The notes: a model not told the origin generated them from the sequence alone. A stretch of 27,548 nucleotides of DNA from an uncultured Pseudomonadota bacterium (GCA_903953455.1 CAJBJW010000401.1:1-27548); one strand, 5' to 3'; positions 17,466-26,900 are shown, numbered from the stretch's first letter. Program-made: numbers and translations.

Positions 17466-17503
17466 TATTTTCACGCGATTGTAAATAAAAAGGAAGGGCG
17501 ATT

Positions 17504-18784
17504 ATGAGCAGTAAAGATTATGATGATGACAAAATTATCTATTGTTCTTTTTGTAGTAAAAGTCAAAGTGAAGTAAGAAAAATGATCGCAGGCCCTTCGG
17601 TTTATGTTTGCGATGAATGTGTTGAGCTTTGTAATGACATTTTGCGTGAAGAATTAAGTGAACTCACAACGCTTAATGAAGGTAGCTTACCTAAGCCTAA
17701 AGAAATCAAGGATGAATTAGATGGCTATGTTATCGGACAAGATCGTGCCAAGAAAACCTTAGCGGTTGCAGTTTATAATCACTATAAACGTCTGCGAAAT
17801 AAAAATAATAAATCTAAAAAGAATAAAATTGAATTAGCAAAAAGTAATATTTTATTAATTGGGCCGACGGGTTCAGGTAAAACATTGCTAGCTGAAACAC
17901 TGGCTCGTTTATTGAACGTGCCGTTCACCATTGCCGATGCAACGACACTCACAGAAGCGGGTTATGTTGGTGAGGATGTTGAGAACATTGTTCAGAAAAT
18001 TCTGCAAAAATGTGATTATGATGTCGAAAAAGCTGAATCAGCTATTGTGTACATTGATGAAATCGATAAAATTTCAAAAAAATCTGAGAATACCTCAATC
18101 ACTCGTGACGTATCCGGTGAAGGTGTTCAGCAAGCATTATTGAAGCTTATTGAAGGAACGGTTGCGTCAATTGCGCCACAAGGCGGTCGTAAACATCCTA
18201 ATCAAGAGTTTATTCAAGTCAATACGGCTAATATGTTGTTTATTGTTGGCGGCGCGTTTTCGGGTTTAGATAAAGTGATTCAAGCCCGTTCTGAAACGGG
18301 GGGTATTGGTTTCTCAGCTGAAGTAAAAACAAAAGATGAGAGCAAAAATATTGGACAACTATTTGCGGAAGTTGAAGCGGAAGATTTAATAAAATACGGG
18401 TTAATTCCTGAATTTATCGGACGTTTACCTGTTATTGCGACACTTGAAGAACTTGATGAAGCGGCGTTAATTCAGATTTTAACGCAACCTAAAAATGCAT
18501 TGATTAAACAGTACAAACATTTGTTTGAAATGGAAGGGGCTGAACTCGAGTTTAGTGATGATTCACTTTCAGCGATTGCGCAAAAATCAATGGAGCGCAA
18601 AACAGGCGCTCGTGGACTGCGTACTATTGTTGAAAATGTGTTACTCAATACCATGTATGAATTACCATCGGCTGATAATGTAGAGAAAGTCATTGTTGAT
18701 AAGGACGTGATTTTGGGCAAAAATGAGCCTGTACTGATTTATAAAACGGAAAGAAAAACGAAAAAAGCAGCTTCTGAAAACTAA
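17504..18784 (+). CDS. clpX: Clp protease ATP-binding subunit ClpX
   Basis: ClpX is the AAA+ unfoldase that delivers substrates to ClpP. The protein is 426 aa (E. coli 424). The N-terminal zinc-binding domain has four cysteines (C14, C17, C36, C39). Walker A is GPTGSGKT (120-127) and Walker B lies in IVYIDEIDKI. The pore-loop/sensor segments are present, as is the ClpP-docking IGF loop (in GGIGFSAEV). The ribosome site AGGAAGGG is just upstream of the ATG. A strong terminator 20 nt after the stop ends the tig-clpP-clpX unit. Confidence 0.98.
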   Translation: MSSKDYDDDKIIYCSFCSKSQSEVRKMIAGPSVYVCDECVELCNDILREELSELTTLNEGSLPKPKEIKDELDGYVIGQDRAKKTLAVAVYNHYKRLRNKNNKSKKNKIELAKSNILLIGPTGSGKTLLAETLARLLNVPFTIADATTLTEAGYVGEDVENIVQKILQKCDYDVEKAESAIVYIDEIDKISKKSENTSITRDVSGEGVQQALLKLIEGTVASIAPQGGRKHPNQEFIQVNTANMLFIVGGAFSGLDKVIQARSETGGIGFSAEVKTKDESKNIGQLFAEVEAEDLIKYGLIPEFIGRLPVIATLEELDEAALIQILTQPKNALIKQYKHLFEMEGAELEFSDDSLSAIAQKSMERKTGARGLRTIVENVLLNTMYELPSADNVEKVIVDKDVILGKNEPVLIYKTERKTKKAASEN

Positions 18785-18804
18785 AAGAAGTTTCGGCTTA
18801 ACTC

Positions 18805-18840
18805 AAAAAAGGACGCTTTTAAGATAAGCGTCCTTTTTTT
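18805..18840 (+). terminator. Intrinsic terminator after clpX
   Basis: GGACGCTT (18811-18818) pairs perfectly with AAGCGTCC (18826-18833) around a 7-nt loop. It is flanked by A6 (18805-18810) and T7 (18834-18840). The flanking A and T runs would also extend the stem. It separates clpX from lon. Confidence 0.92.
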
Positions 18841-18864
18841 ATGCTTAAAAAAAACAAAAACGAC

Positions 18865-18892
18865 TTGTTTTTCGGATAAATTGCCTTATAGT
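18865..18892 (+). promoter_or_regulatory. Probable sigma-70 promoter for lon
   Basis: TTGTTT (18865-18870) and TATAGT (18887-18892) are separated by 16 bp, about 40 nt before the lon ATG and just after the clpX terminator. I see no convincing sigma-32 consensus (CTTGAA with CCCCAT), although lon is heat-shock regulated in E. coli. Confidence 0.5.
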
Positions 18893-18933
18893 TTATTTCA
18901 ACACTTAATAATTTTTAAATGGCTTAGAACAGT

Positions 18934-21351
18934 ATGACTAAATTAACGTCCAATCAAACGCTTATTCCAGTATTACCGCTACGAGATGTGGTGGTTTATC
19001 CTAACATGGTTATCCCATTGTTTGTTGGGCGTGATAAGTCAATTGACGCACTTAATAATGCGATTAAAGAAAATGGTCAGGTATTGCTTGTTGCACAAAA
19101 AGAGGCAGATATTGATTCACCTGAAATTGCAGATTTATATGAAATGGGTACGTTAGCTAACGTACTTCAAATGCTCAAACTCCCTGATGGTACGGTTAAA
19201 GTATTAATGGAGGGTGAGGAGCGCTCTAGGGTTGTTGAATTTCAAAAAAATGATGGTTTTCTTTGTGCGCAAGTTGATGAGGTGGAAGAAACCTATAATC
19301 TGGATGAACATGAAAAAGACGTTTTAGAGCGGACGGCGTTAAGTTCATTTGAAAATTACGTAAAGCTCAATAATAAAATTCCTGCTGAAGTACTCAGCGC
19401 CTTGTCTGAAATTGATGATCCAAGTCGCCTTGCCGATACGATGGCGGCCCACATGACGTTGAAGGTTTCAGATAAGCAGTTAATTTTGGAAATGATGGAT
19501 GTTGGGCAGCGTCTTGAAATGTTGATGGCTTTCATGGGTTCCGAAGTCGATTTACTCGAAACTGAAAAACGTATTCGCGTGCGCGTTAAGCAGCAGATGG
19601 ATAAAAATCAACGCGAATATTATCTCAATGAACAAATTAAAGCCATTCATAAAGAATTGGGTGAAATGGATGAGGCTGCAACAGAAGTTGATGATTTAAC
19701 GAAAAAAATCAATGATGCTCAAATGCCCGAAGAAGCAAAAAATAAAGCTTTTGCCGAGCTCAATAAGTTAAAAATGATGTCGCCTATGTCGGCTGAAGCC
19801 ACCGTAGTGCGTAATTATATCGAGTGGATGGTGAGCGTGCCTTGGGTCAATAAAACGGATGTTCAAAGTGAACTTGCCGCCGCTGAAGCTATTTTGAATG
19901 AAGAACATTATGGGCTTGAAAAGGTTAAAGAGCGCATTTTAGAGTATCTCGCCGTGCAACAGCGGGTAGATAAGTTGAAAGGGCCTATACTGTGCTTAGT
20001 TGGCCCTCCAGGGGTGGGTAAAACCTCACTGGGTGAATCTATTGCACGTGCAACAAATCGGACGTATGTGCGCATGGCGCTAGGCGGTGTTCGAGATGAA
20101 GCTGAAATTCGTGGACATCGTCGTACCTATATTGGTTCTATGCCAGGTAAGATTTTGCAAAGTCTTTCAAAAGTGAAAGTGCGTAATCCGTTATTTTTGC
20201 TCGATGAAATTGACAAAATGGCAACGGATTTCCGTGGTGATCCAGCATCAGCGTTACTTGAAGTCTTAGATCCTGAGCAAAACAATGCCTTTTCAGATCA
20301 TTATTTAGAAGTTGATTTTGATCTATCTGATGTAATGTTTGTGGCGACGGCCAATAGCATGGATATTCCACCAGCATTGCTGGATAGAATGGAGGTGATT
20401 CGTCTAGGTGGATATACCGAAGATGAAAAAATTAATATCGCGATGCGTTATTTAATACCAAAACAAATTAAGCAAAATGGGCTTAGAAACGCTGAAATTG
20501 ATATTTCAGAAGAAGCCGTGCGCGATATGATTCGTTATTATTCACGCGAGGCAGGTGTGCGTAATTTAGAGCGTGATATTTCTAAAGTATGCCGAAAAGT
20601 GGTGAAAGATGTTCTTCTCAAACCACGAAAATCAAAAGTGAAAGTAACGCCAAAAAATCTTGATGACTATTTAGGTGTTAAACGCTATAGCTACGGTAGT
20701 GCAGAAGAGAAAGATCAAATTGGTTGCGTTACTGGACTTGCATGGACGTCAGTTGGGGGTGAGTTGCTTACAATAGAAACTGCTGTGATCAATGGTAAAG
20801 GAAAATACTCGACCACAGGTAAGCTTGGCGACGTAATGAAGGAGTCTATTGCCGCAGCGGTGACTGTTGTTCGAAGTCGCGCGGATGTTTTAGGTATTAA
20901 TGATGAGGCATTTCAAAATAGTGATATTCACGTTCACGTTCCGGAAGGTGCAACACCAAAAGATGGTCCAAGTGCGGGGATTGGAATGTGTACGGCGATT
21001 GTGTCTGCGCTAACGAAAATTCCGGTTCGAGCAAATGTGGCGATGACAGGTGAAATCACTTTGCGTGGTGAAGTATTAGCCATTGGTGGCCTCAAAGAAA
21101 AGCTGCTCGCAGCGCATCGTGGCGGCATTACAACGGTTATTATCCCAAAAGATAATGAAAAAGATTTAGTGGAAATTCCTGAAAATATTAAACAAAACTT
21201 AACGATTAAACCTGTGCGTTGGATTGATGAAGTTCTAGAAATTGCGTTGCAATATCAACCTGTTCCTCGTGAGCCGATTTTTGTAGAATCGATTGATAAA
21301 TTGAAAACAGAGACAACCAAAAAAAGTCGTTCGCAAGTACGCGCACACTAA
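18934..21351 (+). CDS. lon: ATP-dependent protease Lon
   Basis: Lon is a homo-hexameric AAA+ protease degrading misfolded and regulatory proteins in the cytoplasm. The protein is 805 aa (E. coli 784); the excess is mostly a basic C-terminal tail ending KSRSQVRAH. Domains in order are an N-terminal substrate-binding domain (PVLPLRDVVVYPNMVIPLFVGR), a coiled-coil linker near 190-300, the AAA+ module with Walker A GPPGVGKT (357-364) and Walker B in LFLLDEIDK, and the C-terminal protease domain. The catalytic dyad is S680 (in PKDGPSAG) and K723 (in GGLKEK), spaced exactly as in E. coli. The Shine-Dalgarno is weak. The gene has its own promoter region and is followed by hupB. Confidence 0.98.
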   Translation: MTKLTSNQTLIPVLPLRDVVVYPNMVIPLFVGRDKSIDALNNAIKENGQVLLVAQKEADIDSPEIADLYEMGTLANVLQMLKLPDGTVKVLMEGEERSRVVEFQKNDGFLCAQVDEVEETYNLDEHEKDVLERTALSSFENYVKLNNKIPAEVLSALSEIDDPSRLADTMAAHMTLKVSDKQLILEMMDVGQRLEMLMAFMGSEVDLLETEKRIRVRVKQQMDKNQREYYLNEQIKAIHKELGEMDEAATEVDDLTKKINDAQMPEEAKNKAFAELNKLKMMSPMSAEATVVRNYIEWMVSVPWVNKTDVQSELAAAEAILNEEHYGLEKVKERILEYLAVQQRVDKLKGPILCLVGPPGVGKTSLGESIARATNRTYVRMALGGVRDEAEIRGHRRTYIGSMPGKILQSLSKVKVRNPLFLLDEIDKMATDFRGDPASALLEVLDPEQNNAFSDHYLEVDFDLSDVMFVATANSMDIPPALLDRMEVIRLGGYTEDEKINIAMRYLIPKQIKQNGLRNAEIDISEEAVRDMIRYYSREAGVRNLERDISKVCRKVVKDVLLKPRKSKVKVTPKNLDDYLGVKRYSYGSAEEKDQIGCVTGLAWTSVGGELLTIETAVINGKGKYSTTGKLGDVMKESIAAAVTVVRSRADVLGINDEAFQNSDIHVHVPEGATPKDGPSAGIGMCTAIVSALTKIPVRANVAMTGEITLRGEVLAIGGLKEKLLAAHRGGITTVIIPKDNEKDLVEIPENIKQNLTIKPVRWIDEVLEIALQYQPVPREPIFVESIDKLKTETTKKSRSQVRAH

Positions 21352-21357
21352 AAAACG

Positions 21358-21451
21358 GTGTAAGCCACAGAAATCAAAGTCTGTAACGGTTTTATTGCTT
21401 GACACTCAAAGGGTGCGTTGATATAAATATAACCGTTTCTGTGGCTTACAC
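21358..21451 (+). repeat. 16-bp perfect inverted repeat enclosing the hupB promoter
   Basis: GTGTAAGCCACAGAAA (21358-21373) and TTTCTGTGGCTTACAC (21436-21451) are exact reverse complements separated by 62 bp. The left arm begins 6 nt after the lon stop. Inside is a strong promoter and a second inverted pair, AACGGTT (21385-21391) and AACCGTT (21431-21437). No target-site duplication is evident on the flanks (left ...AACG, right GCGC...). No T-run follows, so it is not a standard terminator. Confidence 0.8.
21399..21427 (+). promoter_or_regulatory. Strong sigma-70 promoter of hupB
   Basis: A perfect -35 TTGACA (21399-21404) and -10 TATAAA (21422-21427) are separated by the optimal 17 bp. Transcription would start near 21434, giving a leader of about 93 nt that contains only the right arm of the surrounding inverted repeat and a small hairpin, CACGC-GCT-GCGTG (21449-21461). 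Confidence 0.85.
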
Positions 21452-21526
21452 GCGCTGCGTGGAAACGAGTAATGACGGCATTTTGCTATCCTAGAATTTT
21501 AAAAATCACTTCCTTAGGGGGAAATA

Positions 21527-21799
21527 ATGAACAAATCAGAATTGATCAGTGCAATTGCGGAATCTTCAGGTTTAACCAAAGCGGATTCTGGTCGCGCATT
21601 GGATGGCTTTATTGCAGCAGTCACACACGCATTAAGTGCAGGCGATACCGTTGCATTAGTGGGTTTTGGTACATATTCAGTTAAAGAAAGAGCAGAGCGT
21701 AAAGGACGTAATCCGCAGTCTGGCGAAGAAATTACAATTAAAGCGGCTAAAACACCAACATTTAAAGCTGGTAAATCTTTAAAAGATGCTGTAAACTAA
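21527..21799 (+). CDS. hupB: DNA-binding protein HU (beta-like)
   Basis: HU is a small dimeric nucleoid protein that bends and compacts DNA. The protein is 90 aa, the usual length. The DNA-binding arm signature reads GRNPQSGEEI and is preceded by GFGTYSVKERAERK. The N-terminus MNKSELISAIAESSGLTK is typical. The AGGGGG at 21516-21521, 5 nt before the ATG, is a strong ribosome site, and a near-consensus promoter lies upstream, consistent with high expression. The position downstream of lon favours the hupB branch. tRNA-Val begins only 13 nt after the stop with no terminator between, so the gene appears to share a transcript with two tRNAs. Confidence 0.97.
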   Translation: MNKSELISAIAESSGLTKADSGRALDGFIAAVTHALSAGDTVALVGFGTYSVKERAERKGRNPQSGEEITIKAAKTPTFKAGKSLKDAVN

Positions 21800-21812
21800 G
21801 GATTCTTAAGTC

Positions 21813-21888
21813 GGGTGCTTAGCTCAGCTGGGAGAGCATCGCCCTTACAAGGCGAGGGTCGGGGGTTCGATCCCCTCAGCACCCACCA
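21813..21888 (+). tRNA. tRNA-Val (anticodon UAC)
   Basis: A 76-nt tRNA with encoded CCA. The acceptor GGGTGCT pairs with AGCACCC. The anticodon stem TCGCC/GGCGA encloses the loop CTTACAA, with anticodon TAC at 21846-21848. The T arm contains GGTTCGATCC. Only 6 nt separate it from tRNA-Asp. No promoter of its own is apparent in the 13 nt after hupB. Confidence 0.98.
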
Positions 21889-21894
21889 GACTTT

Positions 21895-21971
21895 GGAGCG
21901 GTAGTTCAGTTGGTTAGAATACCGGCCTGTCACGCCGGTGGTCGCGGGTTCGAGTCCCGTCCGCTCCGCCA
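21895..21971 (+). tRNA. tRNA-Asp (anticodon GUC)
   Basis: A 77-nt tRNA with encoded CCA. The acceptor GGAGCGG pairs with CCGCTCC, and the discriminator is G, as usual for tRNA-Asp. The anticodon stem CCGGC/GCCGG encloses CTGTCAC, with anticodon GTC at 21929-21931. The T arm contains GGTTCGAGTCC. A strong terminator follows immediately. Confidence 0.98.
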
Positions 21972-21977
21972 ACACCT

Positions 21978-22012
21978 AAAAACCCCGAACCTTTGGTTCG
22001 GGGTTTTTTTTT
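21978..22012 (+). terminator. Intrinsic terminator of the hupB-tRNA unit
   Basis: CCCCGAACC (21983-21991) pairs with GGTTCGGGG (21995-22003) around a TTT loop, followed by nine Ts (22004-22012) and preceded by five As. It ends the hupB-tRNA-Val-tRNA-Asp transcript before ppiD. Confidence 0.95.
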
Positions 22013-22047
22013 GCTTACTTACAAAGAGTTATCGAGGTAGCTATTTT

Positions 22048-23925
22048 ATGTTGACCAAAATTAGAGAAAAATCACAAGGGGCTTTTGCAGGTGTTATTTT
22101 GACCGTTATTTGTGTCCCATTCTTTTTATGGGGAATAAATAATTATATCAATGATGGTCAAGAAGCACCTGTCGCGTCAGTTGGCAAAAAAGACTTTTAT
22201 CAACGTGATGTGACAAAAGCGTATGAAAAATACCAACAAAGTTTGGGTGGACTAGCCACAGATGATCAAAGTATCAAGCTTCAGGCGCTGAGAAAATTAA
22301 TTAAAGATGAAGTTTTGTTGCAATACGTGCATCAAAAAGGCTTAACGGTCACTGACGATGCAATTCGTGATTTCATTCAAACTTTGCCGTACTTTCAGAC
22401 GGATAACAAATTTGACGAACAAAAATACAAACAATTACTTGGACAGCAACGAATGTCATCAAGTGAATTTGTCGCTCAAATCAAAAATGCGTTAGTCATG
22501 GAACAATTCCAACAAAGTATTTTAGATAGCAGTTTTGCAACGCCTTACGATTTGGAACATTTTTTCAAAATTCAGAACCAAACACGTGATGTTGAGTATG
22601 TGACGATACCTACAACGACAGCTAATACAAGCCTCAGCGATAGTGATATAAATGCATATTATCAAGCGCATCAAACAGCGTATCAGCTACCTGAGCAAAT
22701 GGCCGTGGAATATATAGAATTGACGTTAGATGATATCGCTAAAACGATTGAAGTCACCGATGAGAAACTTAAAGCTTTTTATGATGAACAAGCTGCGCAA
22801 TATAGCACGCCAGAGCGTCGTAAAATTAGCCATATCCTCTTTGAGATAAACGATAACCAAGATGAAAAAACCGCGTTAGAAAAAGCCACACAAGCCAAAG
22901 CACAATTAGCAACTAAAGATTTTGCCAGTGTAGCGCAGGCGCTTTCTGATGATAAATTGACAGGTAAGGCGGGTGGTGACTTAGGTTTATTTAATGCGGG
23001 TGTGATGGATAAAGAGTTTGATAATGCGGCTACTGCACTCAAACAGGGTGACGTATCAGCGCCTGTAAAATCCTCTTTTGGGTATCATTTGATTAAAGTG
23101 ACTGAATTAACGCCCGCTCAAGTGAAACCGTTTGACAGTGTAAAAGCACAATTAACAAAAGCGTATCAAAAATCACAAGCTGAAAACGCGTTTTATCAAC
23201 AAGCGGAGTCGCTGACAGAAATCAGTTATCAAAATTCAGATAATATTAAAGTCGCTGCGGAGCAATTGAGTTTAACCGTGAAAAAAACGGGATTGTTCAC
23301 TAAAACAGCGGGTGAAGGTGTGGCTGCAGATGAAAAAATTCGTAGCGTGGCGTTTAGTGATGAAGTGATTAATGGCACAAATAGCACGCCTATTGAATTA
23401 GATGCGGAGCATTTAGTGGTATTGCGTGTTCTTGAGCATAAAGCGGCTGAAAACAAGCCTTTAGAGCAAGTGAAATCGGTTGTGGTCAATGCACTGCAAA
23501 CCCAAAAAGCACAGCAACACGCTGCCGATATTGCCAAAGAAATCAAAACAAAGTTATTAGGCGGTGAATCGCTTGCGAAAGTGGCTGCTGAGTATAAATT
23601 GTCTGTGCAAAAAGCGACTGGCTTAACGCGCATGAAAAAAGAGTTCAATGTTGTCCTTAATGAAGCGATTTTCAAAGCCGCAAAACCCGTTGCAGATAAG
23701 CCAAGTATTTTCAGTGTGGCATTGCCTTCGAATGAACAAATTGTTGTTAGTTTGAGTAAAGTGCAAGATGGTGCGATGACGCAAGAAGATAAAAAACGGG
23801 CAGTATTAGCAACTAAAAATATCGCAAAAGCAATTGGTGATAGTGAATTCAATGCGTTAATCAATACGCTTGAACAAAAAGCCGATATCGAAGTGAATTT
23901 ACCTAATTCGCCAGCGGCGCAGTAA
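22048..23925 (+). CDS. ppiD: Peptidyl-prolyl isomerase-like periplasmic chaperone PpiD
   Basis: PpiD is an inner-membrane-anchored, SurA-like periplasmic chaperone that works near the Sec translocon. From the ATG at 22048 the protein is 625 aa (E. coli 623). It has a single N-terminal membrane anchor (about 12-30, FAGVILTVICVPFFLWGI), an N-terminal chaperone module, one parvulin domain at about 257-353 (RRKISHIL to SFGYHLIKV), and a SurA-like C-terminal region. The frame is open further upstream into tRNA-Asp, but that is incidental. The ATG is supported by GAGGT at 22034-22038 and the family's usual N-terminus. It follows the hupB-tRNA terminator, so a separate promoter must lie in 22013-22047 or transcription reads through; no clear one was seen. 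Confidence 0.96.
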   Translation: MLTKIREKSQGAFAGVILTVICVPFFLWGINNYINDGQEAPVASVGKKDFYQRDVTKAYEKYQQSLGGLATDDQSIKLQALRKLIKDEVLLQYVHQKGLTVTDDAIRDFIQTLPYFQTDNKFDEQKYKQLLGQQRMSSSEFVAQIKNALVMEQFQQSILDSSFATPYDLEHFFKIQNQTRDVEYVTIPTTTANTSLSDSDINAYYQAHQTAYQLPEQMAVEYIELTLDDIAKTIEVTDEKLKAFYDEQAAQYSTPERRKISHILFEINDNQDEKTALEKATQAKAQLATKDFASVAQALSDDKLTGKAGGDLGLFNAGVMDKEFDNAATALKQGDVSAPVKSSFGYHLIKVTELTPAQVKPFDSVKAQLTKAYQKSQAENAFYQQAESLTEISYQNSDNIKVAAEQLSLTVKKTGLFTKTAGEGVAADEKIRSVAFSDEVINGTNSTPIELDAEHLVVLRVLEHKAAENKPLEQVKSVVVNALQTQKAQQHAADIAKEIKTKLLGGESLAKVAAEYKLSVQKATGLTRMKKEFNVVLNEAIFKAAKPVADKPSIFSVALPSNEQIVVSLSKVQDGAMTQEDKKRAVLATKNIAKAIGDSEFNALINTLEQKADIEVNLPNSPAAQ

Positions 23926-23944
23926 ACTGCATTAGTTTTTTAAA

Positions 23945-23982
23945 CCCCTGATACGATTAATTTCGTATTAGGGGATTTTTTT
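23945..23982 (+). terminator. Terminator between convergent ppiD and the DUF748 gene
   Basis: CCCCTGATACGA (23945-23956) pairs with TCGTATTAGGGG (23963-23974), with one G-T wobble, around a 6-nt loop. It is followed by A and seven Ts (23976-23982). It clearly serves ppiD. On the opposite strand the hairpin is followed by only TTT, so termination of the - strand gene there would be weaker. Confidence 0.9.
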
Positions 23983-23996
23983 ATGTGTAGAAATTT

Positions 23997-26900
23997 TTAG
24001 TCAGCCTTTAAAAACAGCAGTGTATCAATATCATTGTCTTGGCGTGGTGGATCAATGGCGGTATCTAAAATAAAGACACGTTCATTGGGAACGCCGCCTG
24101 TTTGAACAATGTATTTTGCAATTGACCGTGCCCGCGCAGCAGCAAGTTTGGTTAACCGTTTTTGTTCAACGGGTAAGCTTTGTGATAGGGTTTCTTTTGC
24201 AACACTGTAAAAATCTCCCAATTCAGGTTGCGCCAGTTCAAGCGATCCAAAGAATGAGCGTTTCACGAGTTGAGGGAATTTTTCTTTAAACTCTTGAGCC
24301 AGTAAGCGTTGTGTATCTGCTTCATCAAGTTCCACATATTCAGGACGTATTTTTCGATCACCTTTACGATTAATTTCTTCTGCTTTGAGTGTTTTTAGGC
24401 GATCTGTTAAGGCATCTTCGCGCAACACATTCCAATCTTGTGATTGAAAAGCAGTAGCTTTAATTTCTAATTTTAATACGGTACGCTCTTTCAACACTTT
24501 TGCAATACTATCGAGTTTTGGTTTTTGCCATTCTGATAGGTCAGCTTGCCCCGGTGCGAATTGGACAGCGCTTAAATCTTCGTCAGTGCCTAATAAATTG
24601 GCGATGGATTGAAAGGGTGAGCTAATTGCTTTAGTTAAAATATTCAGCACGGCATCACCGATAACGCCACCTAAATCGAATTGTGGGTCATTAAGCGAGC
24701 CGTTGATAGGAACGTTTAAGTTGATAATACCGTTCACATCTTTGAGGAGTGTGATGGCTAAATTAAACGGTGCATCAATAGCGTGAGGGTTATCAATTTG
24801 CTCACCAAGTTCAAACTGCTCAATTAATAAATTATTGTCTGCAGTGAGTTCACCATTTTTGACGTTATAGTTCACGCCAAGGGACATTTTCCCTTTTTCC
24901 ACTTTATAACCGAAAAATTCGGCCATATAAGCGGACACAAGAGGGAGCGGCATACCTTTGAAATTCAATGCGGCGTTGTAATCGCCTATATAAGGTTGAA
25001 TTTTTCCTTTGATATCAACAGGCGCCAGATCGTAGGCATTCCCTTTTAGCGTGATATTAATGGTGGATTCGTGTTCAGAGGATATACCCGATGCACCGCC
25101 ATCAAGTCCTTTAATTTCGGCTGAAAAGGGCAAAATCATCGATAAATCTGAAAAAGAGGATGCGCCATTTGAAATGCGTACTTTATCAAGTTGAAAATGA
25201 ATATCGGATGATGTTGTAGATGTCTTTTTATTGTTTTTTGCGGTTTCTTTTGTGGCAGTTGAATCAATTAGCATATCGGAGAAATTAAGCCGTTTATCTT
25301 TTCCAATAATAATTCGTGCATACGGTTTTTCAATTAATAAAGAAGACGCAATATAGCGTTGCGCGAGTAAATCGGCTTCAATATTTTTTAAACTCAAATT
25401 ATCCCATTTGATTAAATCTTTATTTTGCACTTGATCGCGTGTAATTAAACGTGCAATGCCGCTATTTCCTTTGAATTTAACATCTAACTCGCCTTGTTCA
25501 CCTTGCGCGACATCCATTCTGCCCTCTAAATTAAATACGCCTTTAATCACATCAATATGGGCAAATTTATCGACATACGATTGAAATTTATCTAAACCAA
25601 TAGATGTGACTTCGATATCAGATTGTGTATTAAGTGGATTAAGTCCCGCATTGCCTTTGATATGCACTGAGCCACCGCTATTGACGCCTGTATTTAGCTC
25701 AAACGGTAAGGTGCTGCCTTTATCGGTGTTGATATTGGTGGCCTTTAGAGAAAGCGGCTTGATACTGATGGAAAGTGGTTTTGGTAAGGATTTATCTTCA
25801 AATGTCGCGCTAAAATTGGTGAGATCAATCGCGTCAATTTTAACGCCCCAAAAAGCGTCGCTTGTGGTGATCTCTGCTTGCTTTTCACTGTTGACTTGCG
25901 CTTCATCTTCGGGGAGCAGCGTTTGATAATTGAGTTCGCCTTGTGAATTTAGCCACGCACGAAAATCAGCGTTGCTGGCTTGGATGCTTGTAATCGATAA
26001 TGCTTTTTTCTTGAAATCAAAGACGAGCTTGCTAAAGCTTGCTTGTGGTAATTTAAAAAGCAGGGTGTTTTGCTTGGTGTCAAAAAGTTCAGCATTTTGC
26101 CATGACACGTTGCCGGTTTGTAGTTGCAGAGCGTCAATGTTAAAAGCAAAATTACTCACTGTTAGGTTTTCAAACGAAAGCTGCGCTTGATTTTGCGTAT
26201 AGCGTGGATGATTTAAAATAGCCGTTTTAAATTGAACTGTCTGCTGCGTACTGTCGTATTGCCCGTTATCTAAATCAAAATGCTGTAGTGAAGCATGATC
26301 TAATGGGCAATTTTTATCTTGATAAACGATATTGTCTAAAACGAGATGCGCATTTTCAATAAAAAAAGCAAGTGATTTTTCATGAATGGCTACGCGAAAA
26401 TTCATTGATAAATCACCTATACCATTAAAAGTGAGTGCCTTTTTTTCGGGGCAAAAGGGCATGAGGGTGCTCAATGGCAATTTTGATAATGTTATTTTTC
26501 CATTTGAACTCAAAGGTGTCAGTTGAAATTCACCCTCACTAACGAATTCACCACCTTGTTTATGGATTGCACTTAAACGAAATAGAGCGGGCGTATCGTT
26601 TGTGGAACCGACATGGGTTAATGACAGTTCGATTGGCGTTAGGTCAATTTGCCCATTTTCCGCTGTAACATGACCATTTGATAAAGCAAAATGTTTAATC
26701 AAAAAGGGAATAGGGGATGCAATATTGTCGACAGAGAAAGGTTTATCGTTTGTTGGTTCTTTTTCTTTTGTGGGGTTAAATTGGACAGAAGGTTTCAAGA
26801 GTTCGATGTTTTCAACTACAAGGCGTTGTGTTAAAACAGACTCAAGAAAATTAACTTGAAGCGTGAAAGACTCAAACTCAAAAACGGGCGATTGGTTTTG

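Noticed and set aside
21358..21451. Miniature transposon (MITE) interpretation of the lon-hupB inverted repeat
   Set aside because: No target-site duplication, no second copy in the window, and the interior is a near-consensus promoter at the right place for hupB. Kept as a structural/regulatory repeat instead.
21910..22047. Upstream extension of the ppiD frame starting inside tRNA-Asp
   Set aside because: The extra 46 codons translate tRNA and terminator sequence. The family N-terminus and a ribosome site support the ATG at 22048.
23229..23864. 211-codon open frame on the - strand
   Set aside because: It is a shadow of ppiD, with cysteine/serine-rich composition typical of antisense reading and no recognisable motif.
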